From positions 457,312 through 521,311 of the forward strand of contig BCKQ01000012.1 of NCBI GenBank assembly GCA_001600695.1: 64,000 bases of DNA, given 5' to 3'. Positions 42,516 to 54,589 of the stretch are shown here, in pieces. The notes below the pieces were generated by a model, which worked only from the letters and a program-made list of their open reading frames with translations, ran no database searches and was not told the origin of the DNA. This DNA is from Ascoidea asiatica (lineage: Eukaryota; Ascomycota; Saccharomycetes; Ascoideales; Ascoideaceae). Position numbers and translations under genes: made by a program. Each line of letters starts with the position of its first letter. Position 1 is the stretch's first letter.

Positions 42516-44937
42516 GATTGAGTTTGAATTTTGATAAATAATTTTCTTATTTTTGCTTTGATTGAATGATGAGATAGATAGATATAATTATGAGAATGAA
42601 AATAGATACAAAAATAAACAATAAATAATAAACAATAAATAATAAATAATAAACAATAAAATAAAAAATATAATAAAACTAAAAAAAAAACAAAAGTTTG
42701 CAAATCATTTAGTTTTTATATTAATTAAAAAAAACCAAAATGGTTTAATTATTGAAATAGATAGTTAAATAAGAGATATGAGATGATTAAAATAAAGTTT
42801 ATCTTAATTAAATATGGATAGACATATGAAAGGCATACTAGTGGATAAACGATTTAGGGGATAAAACATATTTTATTTTAGTATATTTTGAAAGAAAGGT
42901 AGTAATAAATCATTTCAAAAGAGACTTAAATTTTTTGTCGTAGTCTTTATCATATCGGAATTTGATTGAAATGTTTGAAATGTATAAAATAATTGAAATT
43001 ATGGAGTTGATTGAGTTAAATTTAATAATTATTTGAAAGATTAGTAAGAAAAATTATTTGATAAAATTTATTTGAGTTTATTTGTTTATTTGTTTAAATA
43101 AAAGAAGTCATAAGAAAATATTTGACTCAGAAGTTTTTAATAATTGAACGAAGTTAAAGAAAGTATATGATTAATAAAAAAACGATTGGTTATTGAACTG
43201 TTCAATTAATTTGTCTCGATAATTATGGGACATATTGAAGATAGTGAAGAAAAAGATAAGATGATGATTGAATAGAAATACTTGACTGCATATTGAATTA
43301 ATCTTTAAAAAGAACAGTTAGACTCTGAATTTATTATATTAATGAATACATATTGATTCATGTATTAGAATCAAAATAATTTGGAAGTTATTATAATTTG
43401 AGTAACAAAACAACCGATTCACATAAGCAGATATCCGAAGACACAAATTTTTATTGGATAATAGTTATTAGATAATAGTTATTAGATAATAGTTATTAGA
43501 GATTTGATATTGGTTAATTTAAATATGAAAGTAGTATTTAAAAAGAAGGTTTATTTCATTTATTTGAGTAACCTTTCAGAAGTTAAAGTGCAATTAAATT
43601 CATATTTTATTTTTGATATATTTTTATAATCATCAGTGAATTGCAGCTTCAGAAATTAGAAAAGAAAATAAGCACAGCTGGAGTCACATATAAACAATGC
43701 CCTGTGAAATCAATACGTTTTGAGTAAACATAGTAAAGGAAGTTTCCGTTTGGCTCAAGGGAAGTGAAAATAGATAAGCAGCAGACAGAGAGCACCCCGC
43801 ATTCAATGGAACTCTGCTCGGATCTCCAACGGCAGGGAAGTTCTCGGCTAAGTTGAATGCCAGCCCAGACGCCACCCTCAAGAGCACGTGCTTTGTGACA
43901 GTTGCATTGCGTAAGCACTGACGTAAGCAAGTTAACCCCCTTTGCCACACCCCGTAACAGGGTTTCATATAATTTGAGACCATAATCATGGAGCTGCTCT
44001 GGTTCTGCCCAAGCGATACGTGAGACAAAGACAAATTCAGTTTGACAAGAGAATTTTGGTGAGTGAGCAAATCAAGCTTTAGATACCTTTGATAAATATT
44101 ATCAACTTGGCAAACTTGGCAATAAGCACCCTTTTTTTTTTTGCTTTCTATCTAGCTTAAGATATGAATCGGAAACTATTGTCATAACTGTTATTGAAAC
44201 ACGTTGAGCCCACTTATTGCTTAATTTCTTAAAAAAGCTTTTTTTTCAATCAATTGATTTTTGAAAGGGTTGACTTATTCTAAAAAAATTGTATAAATAT
44301 GTATTAAAGTTCGTAAATTTTACTTGTTTCAATCAATTTATTGAATTTAGTATTCACCTTATTTATGTTATTATTTTTAAAATCTTTTTTCATTATCTAA
44401 TTTACTTTTTTTTATCTATATTAAAAGTTATGGAGAATTTCATAGATATGATCATCGCATATTTAATTCCAACAACAGATTTATGTTAGAGATTGAGTAT
44501 ACTTTTAATTTAAAACTATACAGAATGATATTCTTTTTCCTTAACAACCGTTTTTTCAAAATGTGAAATTATCTATTGATATCAAATTTCAATTTGTTTT
44601 TTTCTTTCAAATTTATTTCTAGAAAATGTAAATATAAAAAGCTTTATGTTTTCCATAAACAATTCAATTAAATGTAAAATATTTAAAATAAATTATCAAA
44701 TTATCAAATTATTAAATTATTTTATATTACTATATTATTATATCATTAGTATAAAATTTAAATCTTGAATTAATAGCTGCTTATATTTTTATTATATTTT
44801 AGTATATTTATTCATTCAGATAAACTAGTCATTCCTTCAAAACAATTTTAATTCTCACAAATCCTTATTTTTATTCTTCGGAAATAGCAAAAAAAAACAA
44901 AACAAAACAAAACAATTCTCGTTAAATTTCTAAATCA
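42516..44937. other. Large intergenic region (2.4 kb) upstream of pectate lyase
   Basis: 42516-43640 is AT-rich with small tandem repeats (AATAAACAATAAAT type at 42610-42665; a ~17-bp unit GATAATAGTTATTA about three times at 43456-43500). 43640-44060 is abruptly GC-richer; its minus-strand frames (99 and 128 codons) overlap in different frames without a recognisable domain, so they are probably not genes. 44200-44937 is AT-rich promoter DNA with a TATAAAAA at about 44633-44640. Confidence 0.5.
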
Positions 44938-45942
44938 ATGATTTTCGCTTCTGTTGCTAAAACATTATTTGCTACTTTTATTGCATCTAATTTTATTAAA
45001 ACTTCAGCTATTCCAGTTGATAATGAAGCTTCTGAATTAGCTAAAAGATATGAACAAGAATTATTAGCTAAAAGATCTGATGATTCTGCTTTTGGAATGG
45101 CTTCCTTAAATGGTGGTACAACTGGTGGTACTGGTGGTACTACTGTTGAAGTTAGTACTTTATCTGATTTACAAACTTATGCTGCTAAATCTGGTAAATA
45201 TATAATTTATATCACTTCTGATATTACTGGTGATGATGTTGTTAAAGTTTCTTCAGATAAATCAATTTTAGGTAAATCTTCTGGTATTACTTTAACTGGT
45301 GTTGGTTTAAGAGTTTTAAAAGCTTCTAATGTTATTATTAGAAATATTGCTGTTGCAAAAGTTTTAGCTCCAACTGATGCAATTGCTGTTCAACAATCAA
45401 ATAATGTTTGGATTGATCATTGTGATATGTCTTCAGATCAAGATCATGGTAAAGATTATTATGATGGACTTATGGATATAACTCATGGTTCTGATTGGAT
45501 TACTGTTTCAAATTGTTATTTACATGATCATGAAAAATCTTCTTTAGTTGGTCATTCTGGTAATAATGGTGCTCAAGATTCTGGTCATTTAACTGTTACT
45601 TATGCTTATAACTACTTTAAGCAATTGAACTCAAGAGGTCCAAGTTTAAGATTTGGTACTGCACATATTTATAACAATTATTACTTAAATATGAATACCT
45701 GTATTAATGTTAGAAAAGGTGCTTCTGCTTTAGTTCAAAATAATGTCTTTTCCTCCACAAATAAACCATTATATTCTGTTGATGGTACTGGAAAAGCTGA
45801 AGCTTCTAGTAATGATTACGGTAATGCCACTGCTGTTATTGATTCTACTACAGTTTCTCTCAATTATACATACACACTAAAAGATACATCTGATGTAGCT
45901 TCTTATGTTGAAAGTAATGCCGGAGCAAACTTATCATTTTAA
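44938..45942 (+). CDS. Secreted pectate lyase, polysaccharide lyase family 1
   Basis: 334 residues. A signal peptide (about 1-24) is followed by a short propeptide with K-R cleavage sites at 36-37 and 45-46, so Kex2 processing to a mature enzyme starting near residue 47 is likely. The mature part is a PL1 beta-helix, which cleaves polygalacturonate by beta-elimination. The diagnostic blocks are present: W-I-D-H-C-D (calcium-binding region), D-G-L-x-D-I-T-H-G-S-D, L-V-G-H-S, and R-G-P-S-L-R-F-G-x-x-H-x-x-N-N with the catalytic Arg. Codon use is biased to GGT, GCT, TCT and ACT, a sign of high expression or recent arrival. Family 1 lyases are rare in budding yeasts and common in filamentous and plant-associated fungi. 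The gene ends 320 bases outside the inverted-repeat element. Confidence 0.93.
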   Translation: MIFASVAKTLFATFIASNFIKTSAIPVDNEASELAKRYEQELLAKRSDDSAFGMASLNGGTTGGTGGTTVEVSTLSDLQTYAAKSGKYIIYITSDITGDDVVKVSSDKSILGKSSGITLTGVGLRVLKASNVIIRNIAVAKVLAPTDAIAVQQSNNVWIDHCDMSSDQDHGKDYYDGLMDITHGSDWITVSNCYLHDHEKSSLVGHSGNNGAQDSGHLTVTYAYNYFKQLNSRGPSLRFGTAHIYNNYYLNMNTCINVRKGASALVQNNVFSSTNKPLYSVDGTGKAEASSNDYGNATAVIDSTTVSLNYTYTLKDTSDVASYVESNAGANLSF

Positions 45943-46262
45943 ATAAATTTAGTCACAATTAGTTTATAGAATCAAATCAAAACACCATAGTACTATTTAA
46001 CTATTTCACTTACTAATTAGCAACATATTAGAAAACAACTCTTTTACACTGTAGTTCCAAGATTGAATTTTTGAATCCAGCAACAGTTTGTTCGGTATCT
46101 ACTCTAACAAAAGCGCTATATACTTGGAATACTGTACACCCCAAAGTTATACTTAGCAATTTGTTTTTACTAAAACAACTACACTTTTCTGCAGCGTGCC
46201 GCTAGCCAAGCCGTCCACTGCAAAACCGCTTTTACAAAACCGTCCAGTATCCATAGTTCCAT
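45943..46262. other. Spacer between pectate lyase and the inverted-repeat element
   Basis: 3' flank of the lyase gene, becoming GC-richer toward 46190-46262. It contains a G/C-rich patch with CCGTCCA repeated (46211, 46242). No ORF. Confidence 0.5.
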
Positions 46263-47275
46263 CCGCTGTAAGTAAACGATTCAAATTAAATTGAAATCAC
46301 TTACTTCCATTTGTCATTTATCCGTCCACGGTTTCAATTTCCGTATATATTCCGTCCCAGCCTATCCTCTAGCATTTTTTAATTTTTTTATCAAATCCAG
46401 GCCATCTTTATGGATCGCCTCCCAGTAAGGCATGTTTCAAATTTATATGTTATTTTTACATAGTGTCTTCCACAAATCAATAATTCGGCCTTCTTGGTCA
46501 AGGTTTGAGTCTCACAATCCAACTATTAAATCTCTCATAAAAGCAAGCATTATTGCCAATGTTCCATACTTTAGTCTCATAGGTCAATCATTTGGCATTA
46601 GGATGCTCAGTTGAATCTCTTACAAAATTATTAATCATTTTCATGTCAAATCAACTATTGATATATTCCAGATTTGCAGTTTCAGAATCCAACAATTGGT
46701 TATCTACAGTTTTTCCGCCAAGCTGAAGTTTTCAATTTCAACAATTATTTTCCAGTTTTGCTATTAACAAGCTTACAATTTCAACAACTAGTTGTCAGTT
46801 TTACAATTTACAACCTTACACTTTCAACAGCTATTTTTAAATTTTAATATTTACAATCTTACAATTTCATCGATTATTTTTAAATTTTGCATTAGTTAAT
46901 TTCACAATTTCCACAAGTAGTTTTGCCTTGTAGTACTGCAATTTAAACAACTCCTTTTTAAATATTTGTGCCTTTAAATTCTCTATAAATACTCTTACAT
47001 TTATTTTTTTATTAGTATAAGCTATTGGAAAAATTAAACAACAATAATGCAATTTTAGAAGTTTAAACTTAATCAACAATACAAGACTCTAAATCAAAAT
47101 ATTAAACAGTAAAATTAAAATTGAAAATCTAATGTTTTGGATCTGCCCGTTTTTTTGTTACACTTTGTTGGTTGTACCTTTTGGTTTTAATAGTAAGCAT
47201 TTTGAGCTGCTATTTATTAACTGCTCGATACGTGATAATATTGATTATCTTATTGGGTGAGTAGGATCGATGAGA
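46263..47275 (+). repeat. Left arm of the long inverted repeat
   Basis: About 1.0 kb; pairs with the right arm in two collinear blocks (outer 46263-46700, inner 46730-47275). It lacks the ~1 kb that sits between those blocks in the right arm. Confidence 0.75.
46733..46947 (+). repeat. Five tandem units at exact 43-bp spacing inside the left arm
   Basis: The box CAATTTCAACAA or a close variant begins at 46733, 46776, 46819, 46862 and 46905, always 43 bases apart, while the sequence between boxes is AT-rich and more variable. The right arm has the complement (starting AATTGTT) at 54921 and 54964, again 43 apart. Confidence 0.8.
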
Positions 47276-47344
47276 GTTTTACACCGCCTGTGTGAGTTTG
47301 AAAAGGGGATGCAAACCAGGTTCCACCATCTTACGCCACGCTCG

Positions 47345-47503
47345 GATTGTAGTTCGAACTAAATATCTAATTATTATTAAGGAGATATCTAATTCAAATT
47401 ATAATTAATTGTAAATTAAAATATAAAATATATAAAACTTATATAAAAAATATGGGAAATAAGTTGCCTATTTATATTAGTGGAAATAGAAGCGGGTAAC
47501 CCA
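47345..47503 (+). repeat. 159-bp dispersed repeat, copy 2
   Basis: Same orientation and length as 12890-13048, sharing GATTGTAGTTCGAAC at the start, TATGGGA and TTTATATTAGTGGAAA inside, and ACCCA at the end. It lies just inside the left arm, so it either inserted into the element or was carried by it. Confidence 0.75.
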
Positions 47504-48739
47504 TCTTAAGAATAAATATGTAAAACTACTATCTGAAAGTTCACTTTCCATACTTAAAAAAAGAAATAGAATAATGCTCTGTTCTGGAAAACAATACGTC
47601 ATTCTAACTACAAACAAAACAATTCCAGTACACTCGAGATGCACACGGAATATTGAAGCAAGAATAAATAGTGCAGACCCAAAACGTTCTAATTCATTTA
47701 ACATGCAATAGGCAGTTGTGAGAGTGCGATAGAATGTAGTAGAATACGCTATGCCATCTTAGAAACTCTAATAGTAGCCTAGTATTTGCAAGACAATTCT
47801 AATAAAAAAATAAAATGATTAACAATCATTTCCACCACACCGCTCCGCTGCTCACAGATATTCGCGTCAGGTCCCGTCTTGTATAAACGCACCCGCAATG
47901 AGCAGCCGACATTAAATTATTGAGATGCAGTACCTTAGAAATGGATTCTACTATTTGCTGAGAAACTTCTCTGTAAATTGTCCAAGACTCTCTATTAATA
48001 GCACCACTCTACAAGCAGATCCCCATTATTCAGATATGGTTATTACAATTGTGCGTAACTGTTATTACTATCTTCACTACCCTTTTTAGTAGTACTACTA
48101 TAATTAGTAACTGATTAGTTTTACTATTAAACGTATTAGTTTTTATAGCCTTGCTTCACTTAATACGGTTGTTAGTTTATTTAGTTATATTCCTTTTTTG
48201 CAATAATTAATATGCTGATTATTATTTTTATTATTATTAGTATTATTAGTAGTATTTTTATTATTATAATTATTATTGATGTAATCATTATTGTCATTAT
48301 TTTAATCATTGCAATTGCTAGTTTTTTGTGGCTTGGTTGAAACATTCAAGTGTTCGTGTTGTTCAAGGGATGATTTACCGTGCTTCTTAAAACTATAAAC
48401 AAACAATTTTGAAAAGAAAAAAAGGCATATTTTGCCAGCTACCACGCCGCGCAATATCACGGATATAAAATATCTGACGTTTTAGAAGACTGTTCTTTGA
48501 CTCTGAACTATCATCAAATTGATTTATGATTAATGCCGTTGGTAGTTACGATCTGCTTACTGCATTTGTTTTTTTGGTGTTCCAATATAAACAACAACAA
48601 TCATTCAAAGAAATTTGAATATGTGCTCTAAATGATAGGGCTCGTGGTTGACTTATATTATTTTGAGCGCAGCATAAAATAGTGGTTCGCGTTTTTACAA
48701 AGTGTAGATTTTAATCAATTGCTTGATTCAATTTTAAAA
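47504..48739. other. Interior of the element, non-coding
   Basis: No gene recognised. A 75-codon minus frame at 47477-47704 has no domain. A TTATTA-rich low-complexity stretch lies at 48210-48310. GC is higher than in host intergenic DNA. Confidence 0.5.
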
Positions 48740-50842
48740 AAAACAGCTGATCTCTCATCACTGACTAGTTGGGCAAATCAAAACCCAGGATTTGCTAGCA
48801 CAGACCTTGTGTAATATCGTAAAAGAAAACCATTCAAGACATTTGTTACCCGTGAAAATACTTACAATCCTCAGTTTAAATGGGTCAAGAATCCTAGCTT
48901 GGAAGCGTTCTTTTCTTTTGGCACCAACAAAATTGTGTTAGCTTCTTTCTTTCACGTTGAACAAATAAATGTAAGTTTGCTTGGAAACTGCATTCTACAT
49001 TTAGCAAAATTGTATTAGAAAAGTATTTATGATGAACGTGCTGCTTACAGGATCTATACATTTGGTTCATAAAATTCTGAATTATATTTTTAATTTAGAA
49101 GTTAGATTAGAAGCTAACAATGATTCATGAGATGGTATGAATCTAGGAGTACCTTCAATTTATCAGGTAATGCCTGGTTTCTCTAAAGAGTTTCATTACT
49201 TAAAATCTCTGTAGAATGCTGACAGAGAAATTACCATAGCAAGTAAACCAAATCACAAGAGCTGGCATGACAAAGTAGGCTGCTAGTTGCCATGGCCAGT
49301 CTTCAATGAAACTTCATGAGTTGGGAGTTGTTATAAACCAAGCTGCAAATCACAATCCTCAAATAAAAGATAGTGATATGAAAATAAATGCAAACTGATG
49401 GATCAAATACTCAAAAAGGAAGCCTCGTTATCTCATTCTGCTTTTGAAATAACAAGGTCTTTACCAATTATTTTTGTAAGGGTTTATAACTCTCTGGGTG
49501 TGCCGTTAGCCTCTGCTGAAATTAGAAAAGCTATTGCCAAATTAAAAGACACACAAAATTCTGTAGAATCTAAAGGAGTTGCTGACTGGGAAGGCAAAAT
49601 CTGTTGAAATAATTAACCAGTTTGCCTGATTAGAGAGTTGCTTCGAGCGATGGTACAGTAGTTATTGGAAAACATGCGTTTCTCCAAGAACTTAAAGCTA
49701 GAAAATTGGTAATATTTGACGGTACTCCTTCCACAATGATATATAAGAAGACATATATAACCTTTGGCTATATAGACAATAATGGTTTATTGGTTTCCTG
49801 GTGCTCATGCTGTTGTAGATTCTGAAAATAGTCTTCAAGTATTACTAATTCTTAACTTGCTTTCAGAAATTTTTACGGTCCCCTCTCAGCAGAGTTTTTT
49901 GTTTGTGATAACTCAGTATTTCTTCAGAAATGCTGTATCAGAGTTTAGCAGAGGTACTATTAAGATCTATTTATTTATTTGGCATGTTTCCACTTATCGG
50001 TCAAAGAAATTAGGTCGCATATATTATCGTTTAATTTTAAAATTACTATTGGATGCCATGCATACCAACTCCAGAAGAGATGTATTAACTTTTGTACAAA
50101 ATGCTAATGAAGCTGGTGGTCAAATTGGCTCACATATTCAAACGTATATTGGGGTTCAGCGTACGCTGATTGCAAATTTTCAATAAGTTACAGGGTTTTT
50201 TTCTCCACTGTTGCTTCCAACCCTTAGTACTCACGCTTTGGACGGTCTTCATTCTCAATATAAGTCACCATATTTGGGTAAATTTCCAAAAGCACATCGT
50301 CTATTTCAGTTAACCAAAAAGCTAACTGCATTTCAGTCTGCAATTGACAAAAGAAAAAATGTTGGGGCCTTTAAAAACATTTACCTTTCCTCTTTGTCTG
50401 CAGCAAGATGGCCTCAGTTCCTAAATTTTTCAGTAACACCTCAAAGAAAAATGGGTTCTGAAATATTACTTGCGATGAAATCCAAAGAAAGGCCTGGTCT
50501 GGAACTTAACAAAGTTGATGGCGTGAATGATGCGTGTAATTGTACCTTTTTCTTAAAATTTCAACTAGCTTTCAAACATGTTTTCTTTTTGGATCTCAGA
50601 AACGAAGACGCACTGATCAATTGGGAAACTATTTCCAATCGATTTGGCCGAGGTGGATTAGAAGCTTATGAAACTATTGAAAACATTGACACTTTGAATA
50701 ATGGTACTTCTGGTCCAATGGGTTCGCTGTGGTTGCTCAACGAAGAGCAACATTCGATGAGGAATTAGAGAAAATAAGATTACAATATAATAGTTCTCTT
50801 CAAGAGTTCAACATTGATGATGCGGTTATGATGCTCTTAGCG
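48740..50842 (+). pseudogene. Decayed Mutator-like (MULE) transposase, relic A
   Basis: Successive plus-strand fragments, broken by stops and frame changes, follow the order of a MULE transposase. An N-terminal fragment (about 48740-49010) reads L-S-S-L-T-S-W-A-N-Q. A first catalytic Asp region near 49717 reads F-D-G-T. The second catalytic region (about 49900-50010) reads F-V-I-T-Q then Y-L-F-I-W-H-V, the C-x-W-H-V hallmark of the family with the expected Asp and Cys replaced. A C-terminal fragment (50211-50768) has S-T-H-A-L-D-G-L-H-S-Q-Y-K and a Leu-rich helix, corresponding to the E-S-x-x-x-x-L-K region of the family. At least four frame changes and the lost acid residues show it is inactive. 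The frame after 50760 continues for about 25 codons. Confidence 0.65.
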
Positions 50843-51633
50843 GTAAGTAATATTAATATTATATAAATAAGTTAGCCCGATTTACTTATACATGTTTAAT
50901 AGTATTTCCAGTGCTTCGTGCGAAGCTTTTCTCGTTGTTTAGCACTGGAATTATTTACAACTGCCAGGTTTCAACTATTATACTGTGCAAGACATATACT
51001 TTTTTTTTTAGTCTAACTGCAACGAGGAACCCACAAGAATTTAAATTCTCACAAAAATTGGAATATTATTTTAGCTTATATTTTTGCGTTCCAGACCAGC
51101 ATGATACATGCCCAACAACTTTCAACTTTTTTTATCCGTCTATAAAAGGGATTTTATCCATTGGTCATTTTTCATGCTTTTGGACACAAACAAATTCGAA
51201 TGCCAAACGGTAATCTATAAAACCTGTTTTTGAAGGAACTAAAAATAAAATAATAAAATGTTCCTAAACAAAAGTATTTCAAAGAGGGTAGTCAAAGCAG
51301 CCAAAAAAATGTATTTAAATACAACGATACTGAGTAAGCCACGGGCTAGAGTTTGTTAAAAGCAAGTGAGAACTAAATGCATAAAATAATGTATGAGAAA
51401 AAAAAAGGTTCTTTCTGTTAGCATTCTCTTTGTATGGTTTCTAAGTTTCTCAAAACATACTTCCACAAAGGTTTGCGCATCAACGGTGCTCTGAAAAAAT
51501 ATTATTATGCATTTGTTGGTTTTTACTTTTCTGTTGTTGGCTTGTTTTCGAATAATTTTCTAAGGCATTTAATATTTGGCACTGAAAATTTCAGAAATAT
51601 TTTAATTACTATCTTTTGGAGTTAAGCTCTCCT
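50843..51633. other. Element interior, decayed DNA after the transposase
   Basis: A GTAAGT at 50843 and a TTTCCAG near 50909 could be an old intron. Frames at 50911-51213 and 51434-51625 are open but show no domain, and their relation to the transposase is unclear. Confidence 0.35.
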
Positions 51634-51999
51634 ATGTCCCTTATCAATCCTGATATTGGAGAGGATATTTTTTTAGAAACTTGCAATGATTCAGGTAAAA
51701 CCAAAAACTTAATGAAATTTCATCAAGCAGTATTAAATGAAATTAAAATAATTGACATAGGAATATTGGAAATAGATGTAGAGAATGAATTTTGATCTGA
51801 ATGGGAAATAAATTACGTAGGTATTTATAACAAAAGCAAAAAGTTAAGCTGTTTTGACTGTATTGGTGAGCAATTTAAATTGTTTCCAAAAAGTATTGAT
51901 TCTGACATGTCGGCAGAAGCAGTAACTACAGATGTAATATTCCGACCTATAATATTGGTATCTAAACAGTTTATAGATGCTGAAACGTTTTATTTATAA
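51634..51999 (+). pseudogene. Unknown 121-residue ORF with one in-frame TGA
   Basis: From ATG 51634 to TAA 51999 the frame stays open except for one TGA after residue 53, in the context N-E-F-(TGA)-S-E-W. The protein has C-x2-C (C-F-D-C) near 73-76 and balanced composition, so it looks like former coding sequence. The family is not recognised. It is probably a cargo gene of the inverted-repeat element or the end of a larger protein. Confidence 0.5.
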
Positions 52000-52471
52000 A
52001 TGCCCTATGTGACGTATTTCAACAAAATTCTAATTTACAAAATTTTGCAATCAAAGTTTGTTTTAATTGTATTCTTGCTACTTAAGCTATCGTCTAACAT
52101 TTGTTTACTCTTGGCAAATATATGCTTTATCAGATTTTACTAGTCACATCCGCTATGTTAACAAACCATTAGGATAATCCGAATTAACGAGTGCCATTAC
52201 CCTGCCGCCGTCTTAAGCATGTGAAATATATTTAGATCTAATAGCATATGCTTACGTAATCTATGGATTATTACGTAAACTGCGAAACTGCAAGTTTGAC
52301 TTTTCTATGCTTTAGTGAGTTAGCTGGATTTCTTGCTTTTTCTCCTTTAAACTTAGCCAAACTAAAGAAGAGAAATATTTTTTTTTTACATTTTTAATTA
52401 CATTTACTTTCTACTAGTAGTACAGATAACTATAGTAAGATGAGCAAACCACATCCGTGGCATTTAATTTC
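52000..52471. other. Element interior, non-coding
   Basis: Mixed-composition DNA with a T-run at 52380-52390. Nothing recognisable. Confidence 0.5.
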
Positions 52472-52857
52472 CTTTACCTGGCTTTGAAACATCAACTCGT
52501 CTGGAAATTGTTGAAGAGGTGATGAGAAGATATGACATCAACCAGCTTCCAGATAGTCCTCAAATTATTTTCAGAAAAAATGATTTTATTGACATTTTGG
52601 AGGCGGCAAATCAGATTGTTGGTGGAGATGCAACTATCGATGAACTTTGCCACCGAAGAAACAGTATACGTACTGCAGTACCTGTGTCAAAGAAAAGAAA
52701 ATTGGATGCATCTGTTGAATTCGGTGATTCTAATGAGAAAATTAGTGACGGTGATGTCGGTCCCGCTGAGGTAACGTTATCACTTTTAAAATTGAAAGCC
52801 GAAGGTCATTTGAATGAAAATTCCTTTTATGCTTTAATTAAATCTTCGCCAAAGTAA
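52472..52857 (+). pseudogene. Unknown ORF fragment with nuclear-type basic cluster
   Basis: The open stretch of ~128 codons begins without an ATG after a TAA near 52470 and ends at 52857. It includes a K-K-R-K-L cluster of nuclear-localisation form, followed by an acidic linker and a helical C-terminus. Composition is coding-like. It might be the C-terminal exon of the transposase or an independent cargo gene; no family is recognised. Confidence 0.4.
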
Positions 52858-52966
52858 AAGAGGATCCTCATTTAAGTATTACCGGAAGAATCCCTTAAGT
52901 CAAAGGTTTATCTTGATTTCTTATCAAAACAAATTTCTTTTTATCCTTCCTTTGTATTGATTTAGA

Positions 52967-54252
52967 TTATGTAAAGACTATATAGCCATATATAAAATTA
53001 TCTTTAAAACAACTAGAATCTAATTCCATTTTTAATTTTTCAACAATTACAGCTCCATCCTTAGCACCTACTTCTGAAGTTGGTTGGGTTCCTTTTGCAA
53101 CTTTTAATTTTAATAATTGCTTTTCATGATCTATAATCACAGAAGAAGATTTCAAGAACCGAGTTGACCATATAGTTGGTAAGACATCATTGTTGTATAT
53201 CTTATTTGCAGTATCAGACTAGCATGCTGGATCTACTGCATTTATACAGATAATTTCTTCGTCTTTATGATCAACTGGAAATGTGTCGATATTTGTATTC
53301 TTAATTTTATAAGATTTTAAGTCAACTTTCCATGTAAAAATTGACTTTGTTCTAGGAAGGACCGCTATTAAGTAATGTGAATCATACGTTTTATGATCAT
53401 AAAATTCATGAAAATGAAAAAATGAAAATAAATCATCTTTGGGAATATTTTCAGGTAAATTTACAGGTATGTTAAACAGTTCTTTGGTCAATTGTAAGCC
53501 TTTACATTTAAATACATATAATGATTGATTTGTTAAAAAATTAATAAACATTCACCATCTGCTAGTAAGGTAGCATATATTATAGAGTAACTCGTTTATA
53601 GTAAAGTTTTTTTTAATAAATTTATTAATTTCAGACTTGAATCACGATTCGGAAGATTAAAAGGAATCCATACATGATTTTTATTGAATCTGGATGCAGA
53701 AACCACAGCTTCCCATTATTCGTTTTAAATAATTTTTGAATTGACTTTTGATAACCAGAGAGTTTATCATGCAAACCAGTTAAGAAAATTCTTTTTTTCT
53801 TAAAATTAGAATGAAAAAATAAACTTAACTGATCATTATCAATAGTTTCAATATTTTGTTTATCTTTATTTGTGAGCATTCCGTTTTACAAAGAATTAAA
53901 TGAAGCTTGATGAACAATATTATTAATATCAACATCATCAAAAAGTTCGACAAATTGTATTAATATATGACTTATATTTTTATTTTTCAATTCATGAATT
54001 AGTAAAGAAAGATCACCATTTAAATTATCAATAGATTTATTCAGATAATACTGATTCTTGAAAGTAATTAATTGATTCGATAAACTAAATTCTGCTTTTG
54101 TTGGGATTATATCACTGAAATTCAAATTCTGAATGAACATTTTTAAAATCAATTTCAGTATTATTAACATAATTTTTTAAACTATTAATATCAATTTCAA
54201 TAACAGCAACGAAGTAATTCTTAAAAGCATTACCATAAACAAACATTTGTTG
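52967..54252 (-). pseudogene. Decayed unknown cargo gene (~425 codons)
   Basis: Four minus-strand fragments in order (about 54252-53886, 53879-53631, 53551-53219, 53218-52967) read as one former protein. The last two are in the same frame, separated only by a TAG after V-D-P-A-C; the others are joined by frame changes. Recognisable stretches include F-V-E-L-F-D-D-V-D-I-N-N, F-F-H-F-H-E-F-Y-D-H and a C-terminal G-T-Q-P-T-S-E-V-G-A-K-D-G-A. I know no family with these. It is opposite in strand to the transposase and ends just inside the right arm, as cargo genes of large MULEs can. Confidence 0.5.
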
Positions 54253-54589
54253 AATTATTGGCCATTACTATGACCATCAATAGTAGAAAAAAACAGATAT
54301 CACTATTTTTATTTTCATTGCTGCCCCCATAAAAATGGAACATTTAGTTTTTGAGGTTGTATTTCCATTTACGATTTTTGGCGGAACCGACAAGGGTGAG
54401 ATGCATAACGAGGTAGCTGTTTTGCTTTTCGTAATGTGAGATCCTAATATTATTTACGGTGTTGTGTGTGTTAATCTAAGTATATACAGAGGGCGTACTC
54501 TAAGTGAACCGCTATATACTGCCAGAAAAACTAAATAGCACCCCAAATTATTCCAAAATTTACCAATAATTATCTCACTGTGCAAGACT

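Noticed and set aside
43649-44070. Minus-strand frames of 99 and 128 codons
   Set aside because: They overlap in different frames within a GC-rich patch and contain no known motif; neither has codon use like the host genes.
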